NCBI GenBank assembly: GCA_947034895.1 | Contig: OX344763.1 | Location: 20,863,001 to 20,927,000, forward strand | Length of the DNA stretch: 64,000 nucleotides | DNA from: Rhytidiadelphus loreus | Lineage: Eukaryota > Streptophyta > Bryopsida > Hypnales > Hylocomiaceae | Direction of reading: 5' to 3' | Part shown: positions 45,201 through 55,419 of the stretch, one piece after another | Layout: the number at the start of each line of letters is the position of its first letter | Position numbering within the stretch: position 1 is the first letter of the stretch | Notes under the pieces: generated by a model | Seen by the model: the letters and a program-made list of their open reading frames with translations, nothing else | The model's database searches: none | What the model was told of the DNA's origin: nothing | Translations under genes and position numbers: made by a program

Positions 45201-46878
45201 TCAACCACAAACAAGGTCAACATATGTATATGACCTACGACACGAAGGCCGAACTGATCGGAGTATACAAGCGGTGGGTGACATTGCAATTGTAATGGTA
45301 CATCCTAATGCATCGAGGGTGGCAGACAACGTACGAGGAGGTCTTCACCAAGTACCTGTAGTATTTATAGATGCATGGAGAAAAGGAAGGATGCCTTCTA
45401 CTGTGGATCCAGTGGAGAGGACCCCTATGGAGTTGCAAAGGTTGGTTGCGTCATATTTACCTGAGAAATGGGGGCTTGTTACAGTGGGCATTACATCAGC
45501 CATACCAAGTATACTGCAATCAGCTTTTGTGGGTACGGAACTGATTGTATTGGATGGTTCAATAGATCGAACACGTTTTCTATACAACACATTGTAGGAA
45601 CAATTTCATGCAGGAATCCAAATGCGACAAGCTGCAATGCTAATGAATGAAAATGCAGAGATAGGAGACCCTCAAATTAGTAGTGCACCATCTGCGCAAC
45701 GTTCTACAACGCATGTACAACAATCTATGGCAGAAGAGGAGGAGGAAGACAGTCTTGGAGATGAGGAAGAGGATGTCGAAGACGGGGAAGATTTGCATTC
45801 AGAAGATACGCCGATACGAGAAGGATATGAAGTAAGGCAACCTCGAAGCCCAAATGACCCAGAGTATGTCGAAGGGGAGGAGGAAGAAGACGAGGATGAG
45901 GTAGAGTATGACAGTGAAGAGGATACAGAAGAGACATCTACCTCAGATGACGAATCATTAGATGAGTCTTCTGATTCATCAGAGGAAGGGGAAAAGGAAG
46001 TACATAAAGTTGTCTTTGAAGAGAAGAGAATGAAAAGTATTGAGAAGACAATTGAGGTTCCTAATGCATCAGAGGAGTTAGAGACTACGAGGACACTACA
46101 ACATGATGTTGCTCAAAGCATTGTCTCTTCAACGCCAGAAGTTCAAAAAGAAGATGGGTCCTCAAATGATGCAGTTCTTGAGGGAGAGACTGTTACACAA
46201 GAAGAAGTTCTGAAAGACGTGGATGTAGAAGAAGTACAAGGAAGTCTTCATATTGCAAGAAACGAAGGAAGTGAAGGCACTCATGGAAGAATGCACGAGA
46301 TGCGAAGTGAACTTGGAGTACCTGCAGAAGTGGTGACATCTATGGAAGAAGAAGCAATAGAAAAAGAGAGGACCATATCAGAGGCAAGGACTCCAATTCA
46401 TGCAATGGAAGAGGTGGATACAGAGATGGAAGATGCGGTGAAAGAATCATGTGAAGAGGTTTTGGCTTCAGCATCTGCGACTACAACTTCGCAAGGTACA
46501 ACAGTGATTGGTTTGACAAATGAAACGCATTTGAGTATTATGTCTTTTGCGTGGGCCTCTCAAGAGCAAGCGATGACGGAAGGAGCGGATGGACTTTATT
46601 ACGATCAAGAGGGTATTAGATATCGTCGTAGTGGAACTGAGGGAGAATATAGATTTAAGCAAGTAACATCAGTTTTGGAGGAGACAATGCACATGGACGA
46701 AGAACCTTCTCTAAGAGCTCAAGTTGTGGTCGATACGACTTTGGATTACGATGAAGTACAAATTCCAGATGAGGTTCATGCAATACTCACTACACGATCT
46801 ATAAATAGTACAAGTGGTGAAACACTTGGAAGTCAATCTCCGAGGGTCATTGCAGAGACACCAGAGCCATTAGAGTAG
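42268..46878 (+). pseudogene. Long unknown frame (1536 codons), four in-frame stops
   Basis: A single reading phase from the ATG at 42268 (MAIKTYNEWVEHGWW) to TAG 46876-46878. It is interrupted only by TAG 42370 (codon 35), TAG 43447 (394), TGA 45094 (943) and TAG 45595 (1110). No frameshift is seen. Order: N-terminal globular part; Ser/Arg-rich then basic linker (RGRGRGRG) and a run of ten Glu near codon 380; a large conserved-looking core with EPVDGQHVVAA (about 507-517), loosely like the ParB/sulfiredoxin VDGxHR motif; a zinc-ribbon-like set CGGC...CRRC (about 887-912); a segment with VVFIDAWRKG and LIVLDGS; and an acidic tail rich in Glu/Asp. I do not recognise the family. Location in the giant element suggests a transposition accessory or cargo protein. 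Confidence 0.6.
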
Positions 46879-47319
46879 TATATTGACAAAGTTCATATGG
46901 AGAATGTTGTTTAGTTTGACAAGAACAAAGTTGGACATCTTGTATGAGGATTCCTTTGTTCTACTGTAATACTTCAATGATAATAAATGGATGGTGTGCT
47001 TTTTCTTTCCAACTAAGGACTAATGTTTTAGAATATAATGAAAATGATTGTTTAAAAATGAAGTGAACAAGGAACATCAAGTGTGTTGTATATATCAACA
47101 ATTGAGCTTTTGAATGATTCCATATTGGAAAATTACAAATTTGTACAATTAGTTCGGGCGTTTTTAAATAACTTTTGCATGCAAGTGTACTATAGGTAGT
47201 AGAAATGGAAGGTTAATATCGTACAATGAACAAGGAAAAAAATTGAAAATTACTTGTGAAAATGGTGTACCAATTTTTTTAAAGTGAAGAAAATGCACCT
47301 ATTTTGCAGTACAATTAGT

Positions 47320-47335
47320 GCACTTGGCCAAGTGC
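47320..47335. repeat. Perfect palindrome overlapping right TIR
   Basis: GCACTTGGCCAAGTGC, 16 bp. The left end has only the half site GCACTTGGCC. Possible transposase-binding site. Confidence 0.6.
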
Positions 47336-47352
47336 AAAAATTACGAATTCTG
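47326..47352 (-). repeat. Right TIR of giant element
   Basis: 27 bp, perfect inverted match to 32448-32474, followed by tgtt and then the direct repeat caacatg at 47356-47362. Confidence 0.85.
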
Positions 47353-48291
47353 TGTTCAACATGCATTTTTTGGCAACATAGAAATTTTGGGCAAGTACAT
47401 GTCAACATGTGACTGGAGGTTTGCATATTTTAGGCTAAAATTTTAATAGAAGATGGGAACAAGGAATATCTTTCATATGCAGTAAATTTCATGACATTTG
47501 GAAATATGAGTAAAAAGTTATGGCCTAATTTGTTACTTTTTTTCCCGGCCGAACATGCCGGGTAGTCGGGGTAGATCATAAAAAAACACTTCTTTTAGAA
47601 ACAAAAATTTGAAATTGGTTTTCTAGGGTTATTTATTCACAGAAAGCTTTGAATCAATCCATTTTGATCAAAGAGTCAAAAGTTATGAGGAGTTTTAGTT
47701 TGTGGGTAGTTATGAAATTCCTAAACCCTAAAATAAGCTTTGAAGTCTTGTATCTTATTGAATTTTTAATATTTTTTGAAAAAAATAAAATCATAGGATG
47801 TAGATTGTTTATTACAACATTGCAACCATCGGGATTGGCATTTTTCAATTCCATAACTAAATTCTTAACAATTTTGTATTTTGAATCATTCTCTACTTCT
47901 TTCTACTTACTATTTTTTTCCTATATGTTGTACAATTCCAAATGATGTGAAATTTTTTTAACATGTAACCAACTTGTCTAGGAAAAAGAATCCAGAGAAG
48001 CACCACCATTTTGGACATTTTTTCATAGAAAAGTGAGATTGTGAAGAGTAGCTGCCCTGTTTTTTGCACGGCCGAAAAAATGATTTTAGTGAATTTGAAT
48101 GCCTATATCTTGCAATCTACGTGGTAGAGGTTTCTGAAATTTTTTCCACATCTTTTCTAACCACCGTACTACAAGATCCTATAGTTACTTGTGTCCAAAA
48201 ATGTTCTTTTTTTAAAAGTTGATACTTGTACTAGAAATGATAGTTTTGGAGCATTTTAGGTGAAACCTTAGTCAAGGAACTTAAGGGTTAA

Positions 48292-48906
48292 TACATTTGC
48301 ACTCTAAAGAGGAGACTTGTGATGGGTCAGAAGTTTAGGTAGTAAATTGCACTATGGGATAAATAAGGAACTAATCATTTGGATGTTGAAGTTTTGACTT
48401 GTTGTTGAAAATACTTTCAAGGTTTGAATATGCAAAGTACATTTTGTAAAATGTTCTTAATATTCATATTTACAAAGTTCTTTACAAAAAATGAGATAAT
48501 TATTGAATAGTATTTGAGCATTCATATGCCACATTTTGGCTCCTAAGACCTTATATGTTCGCCACACAAAATCACTATAGTATGAGCACTCATTACCAAC
48601 TTTGCCTAAATATCAACACCTTGAATGACGATATGTATACAAAAAGAAATGGTAAAGCAACAATAAAAGTAGTTGTTGGAAGAAGTCAAGGAATAAATGC
48701 CATTATGTGAAACCACCATTCGAGTGCTTAGTGAGTTTTTTTGCAACATCTTGATTTATAGGTATGTGATTGTGAATTTGTGATCCCATGGTCAATAATT
48801 GAAGCTCTACCAAGATGAACTTTGGAAGTGGATACTTCTCTAGTACTAGACCAAAGTACTTCTCCTTTCACTTCGAGAATCAAGATACTAGTTCTTTTTT
48901 AAAGTA
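48292..48906. repeat. Unit-4 leader
   Basis: Matches 1-400 and 8059-8700. No gene. It ends at the insertion of the MITE at 48907. Confidence 0.65.
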
Positions 48907-49260
48907 CATTAGAGAAAAAATGAGGCCTCCGGAGGGTTGCTCCAACAAAAGCTAAACTACTCTTCCATCTTTTTATTTTGGCAAAATGAAAAATTTCCCT
49001 TACAATCGCCTAGTACCTCAAACTTGCAGTTTTCAATGCTACATTGCTGCCAGTGGCACAGGAACCCAATTTTACATTTTTTTTTTCTCAAAAAGAAAAA
49101 AAAATTAGTCGTCAAGGCTGACTGCTCCGGCAATATTCACCCAAATTGACTTTCCTCTGCGGCTAGATTCTGGCCAGAGACTACTTTGAAAACAATAGCT
49201 TTGTTTGGTGACTTTGGTCACTTTGGAGCAAGCTTCCAGGCCTCATTTTTTCTCTAATGA
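48907..49260. mobile_element. MITE with CATTAGAGAAAAAATGAGGC ends, copy 1
   Basis: Inverted termini of at least 22 bp. The uninterrupted site is visible in unit 1 (about 398-410, 'aaagtaactacac'). The interior relates to 54988-55419 (shared 'gctaaactact' and 'aaaacaatagct'). Noncoding. Confidence 0.75.
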
Positions 49261-49534
49261 ACTACACCTCAACATGTCTAAATAAGCATTTGAAAATTAG
49301 TACCCATTATACAATGGCCTCATTTTTTGGTTAAATTTTGTTTAAAGTCAAAAAATATATTGGATTCTCTTCTTGTGCATTTGGGAGATACCATACAAAT
49401 AAACTATGAATTTTCAAATAGCTAGACACACATCTATCCAAAATCGCTCTGAAGAATAGAGGAAACACAATCTAGGCCAACATTTGTAGGAATCGATTTT
49501 GGTAGAGAAGGATCCAAACTAGGTGCAGGCCCTT
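49261..49534. repeat. Unit-4 leader, continued
   Basis: Leader homology resumes ('atgtctaaataagcatttga', 'aaactatgaattttcaaat') and runs to the TTAA insertion site. Confidence 0.6.
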
Positions 49535-49770
49535 TTAACCCCTTAATGCCTTGATCTTTTTTCTAATTTTGGCACATTTTTGCTCATATCTTTCTACAAA
49601 AATATCATTTATAGCAATTTGATGAAATTGATCATTAAGGAAGGTTGTCTTTTCAAGATTCAAGTGTTACATTGGATGAATGAAAAGTTAGTTGGACAGA
49701 ACAAAGCCTCGAAGCCCTCTGTTCATCGTCCACAATCCACAATATGGACGTCGGAGCGCTTAAGGGTTAA
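49535..49770. mobile_element. Small TTAA element (T1 family)
   Basis: TTAACCCCTTAATGCC at the left and GCGCTTAAGGGTTAA at the right, 236 bp including both TTAA. The empty TTAA is in units 1 (676-679) and 2 (10046-10049). Unit 5 has a different TTAA element at the same site (56942-57880). Confidence 0.75.
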
Positions 49771-50616
49771 TTAGAGTCAGTCTCTTTCCTTTATCCAAAT
49801 CCAGCCAGTTTAGTTTTATTCAACTGAATACATGAGTTGCAAGCAGTGACGTGGTTTATACGTTTTTCTCGTCAACGAACTCTGCGTTGCGAGGAAGCTG
49901 CTGTCAAACAAGAACTCCATTAATTAACTTATATCTCGTGTTGACATGCCATGCTGCTCGCTCTCACTGCCACGAAGAAACGTACGTCGCCTCCACCTGC
50001 GCAGTTCATCTCCACAAACTCTTCCCGGAGTCCTTTCCACTCGAAAGTAGTTCCCATTCAATTGCAATTCTATCTGCTTGTATTAATTAACAACTCGCCC
50101 GCCTGCCGCGAAAGATTTCCTTTCCATGTCCGACCATGCATGTGAGAATTATGTCACCAATCCAACGGAACCCATGAATTCGCTTTTTGCGAACGAACGA
50201 GTAGCAAGCACCTGACTGTTCATTCAATTTCGGTGCAGCTGAACGGATGTCGGGATCATGCACCACTTCCAAACACTATCCTGGAAGGCTCCTGGTAGAT
50301 TTGGGTCAGACTCTGCGTGGAGAATATGAGGAATCAGATCGAACATGCGAGGTACTTCGCAGTCCTCGCGGGCCATGGAGAGTGTATGTATAAATGGCTC
50401 ATCAGCGCGGGATTCAACTTCACACTCAAGCATCACCACTGAAGACTCAAACATCCATCTATCTCAACCGGTTTCCAGCCTTGCCTGGCTTTGGAGTCTC
50501 GTCAATTGGTTTGCTGGTCTTCAATAATTCGCTTGCCAGCTAGATACTCTACGGAAATTCACTTGGCTATCCTCATTGCTTGAGATCCTGAGATCCTGGG
50601 AAGGTTGATTGCAACA
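49771..50616 (+). promoter_or_regulatory. P1-type promoter and leader of GLP6
   Basis: One 72-bp segment from about 49832, then the conserved block with TATAAAT at 50389-50395, about 220 bases before the ATG. It gives the empty sites for two MITEs found in the unit 5 promoter ('cctgcgcagttcatc' near 50000 and 'atgtcaccaatcc' at about 50152). Confidence 0.65.
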
Positions 50617-51297
50617 ATGGACAGCACGAAAAGAGGAAGCGCCATGAATTTTGTTATTGCCTGCTGTGCGATAATGCTGGTCGTCGGCACTGTCAACGCC
50701 GCCGACCCCGACCCGTTGCAAGACTTCTGCGTCGCAGATCTGTCGCCCACTGCGCCTCTCGTCAACGGATTCGCCTGCAGACCCAGAAGCACCGTCTCCG
50801 CGAAAGACTTCGTGTTCTCGGGATTCCGAGCGCCAAGCGCCGACGTGAAGCTGTCGCCCACCGGGGCCATCGCGGCGCTCGCCACACCCGTCGAGTTCCC
50901 GGGACTCAACACGCAGGGAGTCACGCACGCACGACTGGACTTCGACTTGGGTGGCGTGGTGCCGCTGCACACGCACCCGCGCGCCACCGAGACGTTGTTC
51001 GTGTTGAAGGGCCGCATCTACACCGGCTTCGTGAGCGACGACAACGTGCTGTACGCGTCCACGCTGGAGAAGGGCGACGTGATCGTATTTCCGCGCGCGA
51101 TGCTGCACTTCCAGCTGAACGTGGGCAACGAGAGCGCCATCACGTTCAACACGCTGACGTCTCAGAATCCGGGTCTGCTGCTCACCGCCAACCAAATCTT
51201 CGAGCCCAACATCACGAGCGCCGTGATCGAGAAGTCTTTCGGCGTGGACGCCGCCACGGCGAAGCTCCTCAAGGGCTCGTATCCCGGTCACCCTTGA
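50617..51297 (+). CDS. Germin-like protein GLP6
   Basis: 226 codons (MDSTKRGSAMNF). Signal peptide to residue 28, Cys38/Cys54, His118, His120, Glu125, His164 and NIT are present. It is intermediate between groups: MLHF and NESAITF, but NITSAV. It has a P1 promoter and A-type flank with AATAAA at 51534-51539. Convergent with GLP7 but clearly different from it in the region before box 1. Confidence 0.92.
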   Translation: MDSTKRGSAMNFVIACCAIMLVVGTVNAADPDPLQDFCVADLSPTAPLVNGFACRPRSTVSAKDFVFSGFRAPSADVKLSPTGAIAALATPVEFPGLNTQGVTHARLDFDLGGVVPLHTHPRATETLFVLKGRIYTGFVSDDNVLYASTLEKGDVIVFPRAMLHFQLNVGNESAITFNTLTSQNPGLLLTANQIFEPNITSAVIEKSFGVDAATAKLLKGSYPGHP

Positions 51298-52855
51298 GTG
51301 GTAGTTCCGTATGGCAGCTATTTCCGCCGGGCACCAATTCAACAGCTCAACTGGAGTTCAGAATAGAATTTAATTTGGATACATTCCTTAGCTAGAGTTC
51401 AGCCGATTTGATTTGAACATTCAATTGTGTAAGGCATGAAATTCATGCATTTGTATAGATCGAGCCAACGAGATTCGGAGGTTTCGTGAGGTTGCCTGAA
51501 TTCATTATTGGTTCATTGGGTGTGTACTGCACAAATAAAGCAACACTTGTCCGTACATGTAACCGATTCCTGAGATTGGTGTTTGAGATTTTTGGACTGT
51601 GGCTGAGTTAGTCAGAGTGCTTGGTAACAATGGCCTATTTTCATCTGAGAAGCCGCTAAGGTTCGCAGAAACCTTGATGAACATTTCAAAACTCTCGCAG
51701 CTGAGGGTTTGAAGAATTTCATCGCGGGCACGGTGATTTACGTGGACGTGTAATAGCACTCAGGCAAACGAGTCCAGAAAATTTGCACACTTAATAACAG
51801 AAGAGATAAGTTAGCATGACACGTTGTAGTTCAAGATTGTGTAATAAATACATGCTTTACATATTAGAAGGAGCACTTATCACACTTTCAGCTCTTCACC
51901 AAAATGTACGCTTCTTCGATGGATAAAACATTCAGGCCACCTTGAAATACTAGTTACTTAGAACACACTACTTAATGCTGAATCGACTAGACGACTGGTG
52001 AACATAACTGTGTCCAAATTTCCTCGGTTGATCGAGAGTCATAATTAACCTATTCCGTCCCCTTCAACATGAGCCCTGCAAGGCTTACTGGTGGATAGTC
52101 AAAAATGTCAAGGTTCAAGCATAATCAGCGGCTACGAGATTCAAGTTCGAGGCACCTGGCTAGCTAGTGCTGAATCAAAGCACCTAATTCGGAAATCAAA
52201 GCTAGCATGTATGAACGTCAAGTTCGTGAAATCAATAGAATCGGTGGAATTCCACGACTTTGACAAATTTCTAGGGACGTGGACTGTAAACGTAAACCTA
52301 TAGCCTGAGTCCAAATTGAAAAGCTCTATGCAGCTGAATGTCAGCATCTTTGAGCCCCGAATCGTCCCCATTCGGCGAAATTGACGATTAAATTGAAAAG
52401 AAAGGAAGAAACAATCCTTACAGAGATGAAACCGTTCCTTCTACATGCATCTCGTAGAATCGGAATGTACATCACGATCACTCTACTCTAATCACAACTT
52501 CATGCAGCATTTTCTATGCACTTAAAAATCAATCTTGAGGGCCTCAGTATTCCATTTGTAAATTACAATAATCTCGGACATCAGAGCTTATCAGCTCACT
52601 TGAATGAACAAGTATTGCATTCGTTAGTTCTAAACCAAACACCCATTTTAGTGGAAATATTCCGGGCAACACAATAGGTAAATGACAATGGATTGAATGA
52701 AATGGAATATTCATATAATACCCAGGATACACATGAATGTTCAAATTCGGTACGACCCTAGATAACCAATAAATTCAAATTCAATTCTATTCTGAACTCC
52801 TGTTCAACTGTTGAATTAGTGCCTGGCGGAAATAGCTGCCATACGGAACTACCAC
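51298..52855. repeat. GLP6-GLP7 spacer (A flank then B flank)
   Basis: 51298-52100 is A-type and 52130-52855 is B-type, the same order as between GLP2 and GLP3. The middle part present in units 1 and 3 is missing, so this is the shortest spacer (1558 bp). No gene seen. Confidence 0.75.
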
Positions 52856-53536
52856 TCAAGGGTGACCGGGGTACGAGCCCTTGAGGAGCTTGGCCGTGGC
52901 GGCGTCCACACCGAAAGACTTCTCGATCACGGCGATGGTGATGTTGGGTTTGAAAATTTGTTCGGTGGTGAGCAGCAGACCCGGATTCTGAGACGTCAGC
53001 GTGTTGAACGTGATGGCGCGCTCGTTGCCCACGTTCAGCTGGAAGTGCAGCATCGCGCGCGGAAACAAGATCACGTCGCCCTTCTCCAGCGTGGACGCGT
53101 ACAGCACGTTGTCGTCGCTCACGAAGCCGGTGTAGATGCGTCCCTTCAACACGAACAGCGTCTCGGCGGCGCGCGGGTGCGTGTGCAGTGGCACCACGCC
53201 GCCCAAGTCGAAGTCCAGTCGTGCGTGAGTGACGCCCTGCGTGTTGAGTCCCGGGAACTCCACGGGGGTGATCAGCGCCGCGACGGCCCCGGTGGGCGCC
53301 AGCTTCACGTCGGAGCTTACCGCTCGGAATCCCTTGTAGACGAAGTCTTTCGCGGAGACGCTGCTTCTGGGTCTGCAGGCGAATCCGTTGACGAGAGGCG
53401 CAGTGGACGACAGATCTGCGACGCAGAAGTCTTGCAACGGGTCGGGGTCGGCGGCGTTGACAGTCCCGACGACCAGCATTATCGCACAGCAGGCAATAAC
53501 AAAAGTCATGGCGCTTCCTCTTCTCGAGCCTGCCAT
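52856..53536 (-). CDS. Germin-like protein GLP7 (divergent member)
   Basis: 226 codons from the ATG at 53536. All germin signatures are present, but it is the most diverged intact copy: YKGFRAVSSDVKLAP for FSGFRAPSADVKLSP, ALITPVEF, RAAETLF in box 1, VILFPRAMLHF in box 2, and TTEQIFKPNITIAV. It shares LAPTGAV and SSVSAKD with pseudogene GLP8. These two may keep the ancestral type that the other copies lost by conversion. P2 promoter. Confidence 0.92.
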   Translation of the reverse strand: MAGSRRGSAMTFVIACCAIMLVVGTVNAADPDPLQDFCVADLSSTAPLVNGFACRPRSSVSAKDFVYKGFRAVSSDVKLAPTGAVAALITPVEFPGLNTQGVTHARLDFDLGGVVPLHTHPRAAETLFVLKGRIYTGFVSDDNVLYASTLEKGDVILFPRAMLHFQLNVGNERAITFNTLTSQNPGLLLTTEQIFKPNITIAVIEKSFGVDAATAKLLKGSYPGHP

Positions 53537-53770
53537 TGCTACAATCAACCTTCCCAGCTTGTCAAGTGATGAAGCTAGACTAGCAAGCTAATTGATGAGC
53601 ACTCGCAATGAATATCAGCACCTCAAGTACTACGTACAATTCAAGCTCACCAGCGACAGAGATGAGCACAAGCAAGTTTATATGTAATCCGTTCAACTGT
53701 TCAGGAACCAAAGTTGGCTGTGAAAATTGATGATTGAATACCCCGTTGCTGAGGTATATATACTCTGGCC
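53537..53770 (-). promoter_or_regulatory. P2-type promoter of GLP7, truncated
   Basis: TATATATA at 53755-53762, about 220 bases before the ATG. P2 homology stops about 8 bases beyond the TATA box and is replaced by MITE sequence, so distal P2 elements present in GLP3 and GLP5 are missing. Confidence 0.6.
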
Positions 53771-53808
53771 ACACCCGTCTTGGAAAACGGATGAACTTAT
53801 TAAGTGCC

Positions 53809-54540
53809 CCACCCGTCTTGCAAAACGGATGAACTTGTTAACCCCTTTAGGATGTTAGCAGCCCAAACTGGCCTACGAATTTTTATATAATACAGTATGC
53901 CTTGCCTTAATTGGGTCCTCTTTCCAATGTTTTTGCTTTCCATTAAATATGTAGTGAGCTTTGATGTGTTTTTGTTGTATGGTTTGAGGTGGGCAAATGT
54001 AAGTGGATGGCTCATTGCTTCTCTCCTTTTGTTCAACATGTGATTCTTCTCATTAATTGCTGAAATTCAATTCAAGTCTTGGGATGTGAGACAAAAATGC
54101 AAAATTTTGGATAAAATTATTAATCTACTGATGGAAACTTGTGCACTATCACATTTTCAGATTTCAGACTTTAATGCGAGTCAGACTGTATTTTACTACG
54201 TAGTATACAAAAGTGTACACTTGCTAATATCCTAAAGGGGTTAAGAGGCCAGGCAAAAAGCCTTGGGTGGCTTGCAAAATGGGGGATTTTGCAAGCCAAA
54301 GCATGGCTTGCAAATTGGCTTGCAAACCACATGAGACAAGAGCACCAGCACTTTCCCCCAAAGTACAGACCTTTAGCGCTATAACCCACTGGTCCACCTT
54401 GCAAAGCGGTCCAAATTTGGAAACTTACCCATCTTGCAAAATGTGGTTATAGCATGCAATGGGTGGGGTGTTTTGGCTTGCAAAGTGGATGGCCCCGGAT
54501 TTTGCAAGCCAAACCACCCCGCATTTTGCAAGATGGGTGG
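53809..54540. mobile_element. MITE with CCACCCRTCTTGCAAAAYG ends
   Basis: The left CCACCCGTCTTGCAAAACGG and the right end are inverted copies with two or three changes. The inside is full of 'ttgcaaa' and 'ttgcaagcc' repeats (54270-54530). A partial second left end sits at 53770-53800. The TTAA element at 53838-54244 is nested inside. Confidence 0.65.
53838..54244. mobile_element. TTAA element (T3) nested in a MITE
   Basis: Left TTAACCCCTTTAGGATGTTA and right TATCCTAAAGGGGTTAA are inverted for about 20 bp, with TTAA at both outer ends. 407 bp. The AT-rich interior has no coding frame. Confidence 0.75.
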
Positions 54541-54987
54541 TGATGCTCTTAGACAACAGACTTATTTGGCATTCCCTGTGATCACTTTGGAGATTCTGTA
54601 GTTTGTACCTGCTAGTTTTTGTCAATCGTTTTGTTTCCCTGTGTTCCAATGCCATTGTGGGAGGATCTTCAAAGAATTTCTATAATTAAGGAAATCGAGT
54701 GGGTTTTCTTTGTAGGGATTTTCATAAACTCTCCTCAAATCCCCATGTGAAATCCAAATTGATAGATTTTACAACAAATTGACAAATCTTACATTTTAAT
54801 GTTGTTTCCACCTAATAGTTTGTAGATTTTACAAGATGCAATTGTCCCATATTGATTGTTAAGAGCACGATGAGGTTGACACATAATACTTGTAAGTTGT
54901 CAATCTTCATGACAATGTATTCTAATCACAAAAATCTAACATTCTAGAATTTGTATGTTTGAAAAACTAAGAAATTTTGTAGATTAT
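54541..54987. other. AT-rich intergenic stretch
   Basis: No gene or known repeat recognised apart from small A/T-rich duplications ('gtagattttac'). Confidence 0.35.
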
Positions 54988-55134
54988 CATTAGAGAAAAA
55001 ATGAGGCCTCTAGAGGATTGCTCCAGCAGTAGCTAAACTACTGCCATCTTATTTTTTGGCAAAAAAAAAAATTCCCCTAAAATCACCCACCTCAAACCTG
55101 TAGTTTTCAATGCTACCAGTGGCATAGGAACCCA

Positions 55135-55184
<50 letters not shown>

Positions 55185-55419
55185 TTTTAAATTTAAAAAT
55201 TAGTCACAGAAAAAAAAACTATATATATATTTTTTTATTTTTTATTTTTTATTTTTTAAAATTTAAAAGAAATTTGGTCGCCAGGGCTGACTACTCCGAC
55301 GATATTCACCAAAGGTGACTTTCTTCTACAATTAGATTCCAGCCAGGGACTGTTTGAAAACAATAGCTTGTTTGGTCACTCCAGAACAGCCCTCCAAAGC
55401 CCTGAAATTTTTTGTAATG
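54988..55419. mobile_element. MITE with CATTAGAGAAAAAATGAGGC ends, copy 2
   Basis: Left end matches the copy at 48907; the right end is degenerate (AAATTTTTTGTAATG). The middle is expanded by a TA microsatellite and T-runs at 55140-55265. Confidence 0.65.
55140..55265. repeat. TA microsatellite and T-rich runs
   Basis: About 40 bases of alternating TA at 55140-55181, then AT/T runs to 55265, inside the MITE copy. Confidence 0.9.

Larger units (their letters stand above)
32447..47355. mobile_element. 14.9 kb DNA transposon with 27-bp TIRs and two large frames
   Basis: A perfect inverted repeat of 27 bp bounds the block: 32448-32474 (starts CAGAATTCGTAATTTTTG) and 47326-47352. A direct repeat 'caacatg' lies at 32440-32446 and 47356-47362, leaving an extra g (left) and tgtt (right) between repeat and TIR, so ends are uncertain by up to 4 bases. 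GCACTT motifs recur subterminally. Contents: a DUF7869-like frame on the minus strand near the left end, an unknown long frame on the plus strand near the right end, both pointing outward, and about 6 kb of repeat-rich DNA between. Superfamily is not established; a large cut-and-paste element is inferred. Confidence 0.75.
32424..48291. mobile_element. TTAA element (T2 family) split by giant transposon
   Basis: Left end TTAACCCC at 32424-32431 and right end AAGGGTTAA finishing at 48291. The short left stub (32424-32446) and the long right part (47353-48291) together match the uninterrupted T2 element at 5222-6421. Unit 3 shows the empty TTAA at 21146-21149. This proves that the 14.9 kb between them arrived later as one block. 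Confidence 0.6.

Noticed and set aside
45725..45937. Pro/Leu-rich ORF antisense to the acidic tail
   Set aside because: Complement of Glu/Asp codon runs in the long plus-strand frame.
32850..46878. Alternative genetic code or programmed readthrough as the main explanation for the in-frame stops
   Set aside because: The GLP genes and copia gag use normal stops, and a silenced element with point mutations is simpler; kept only as an alternative.
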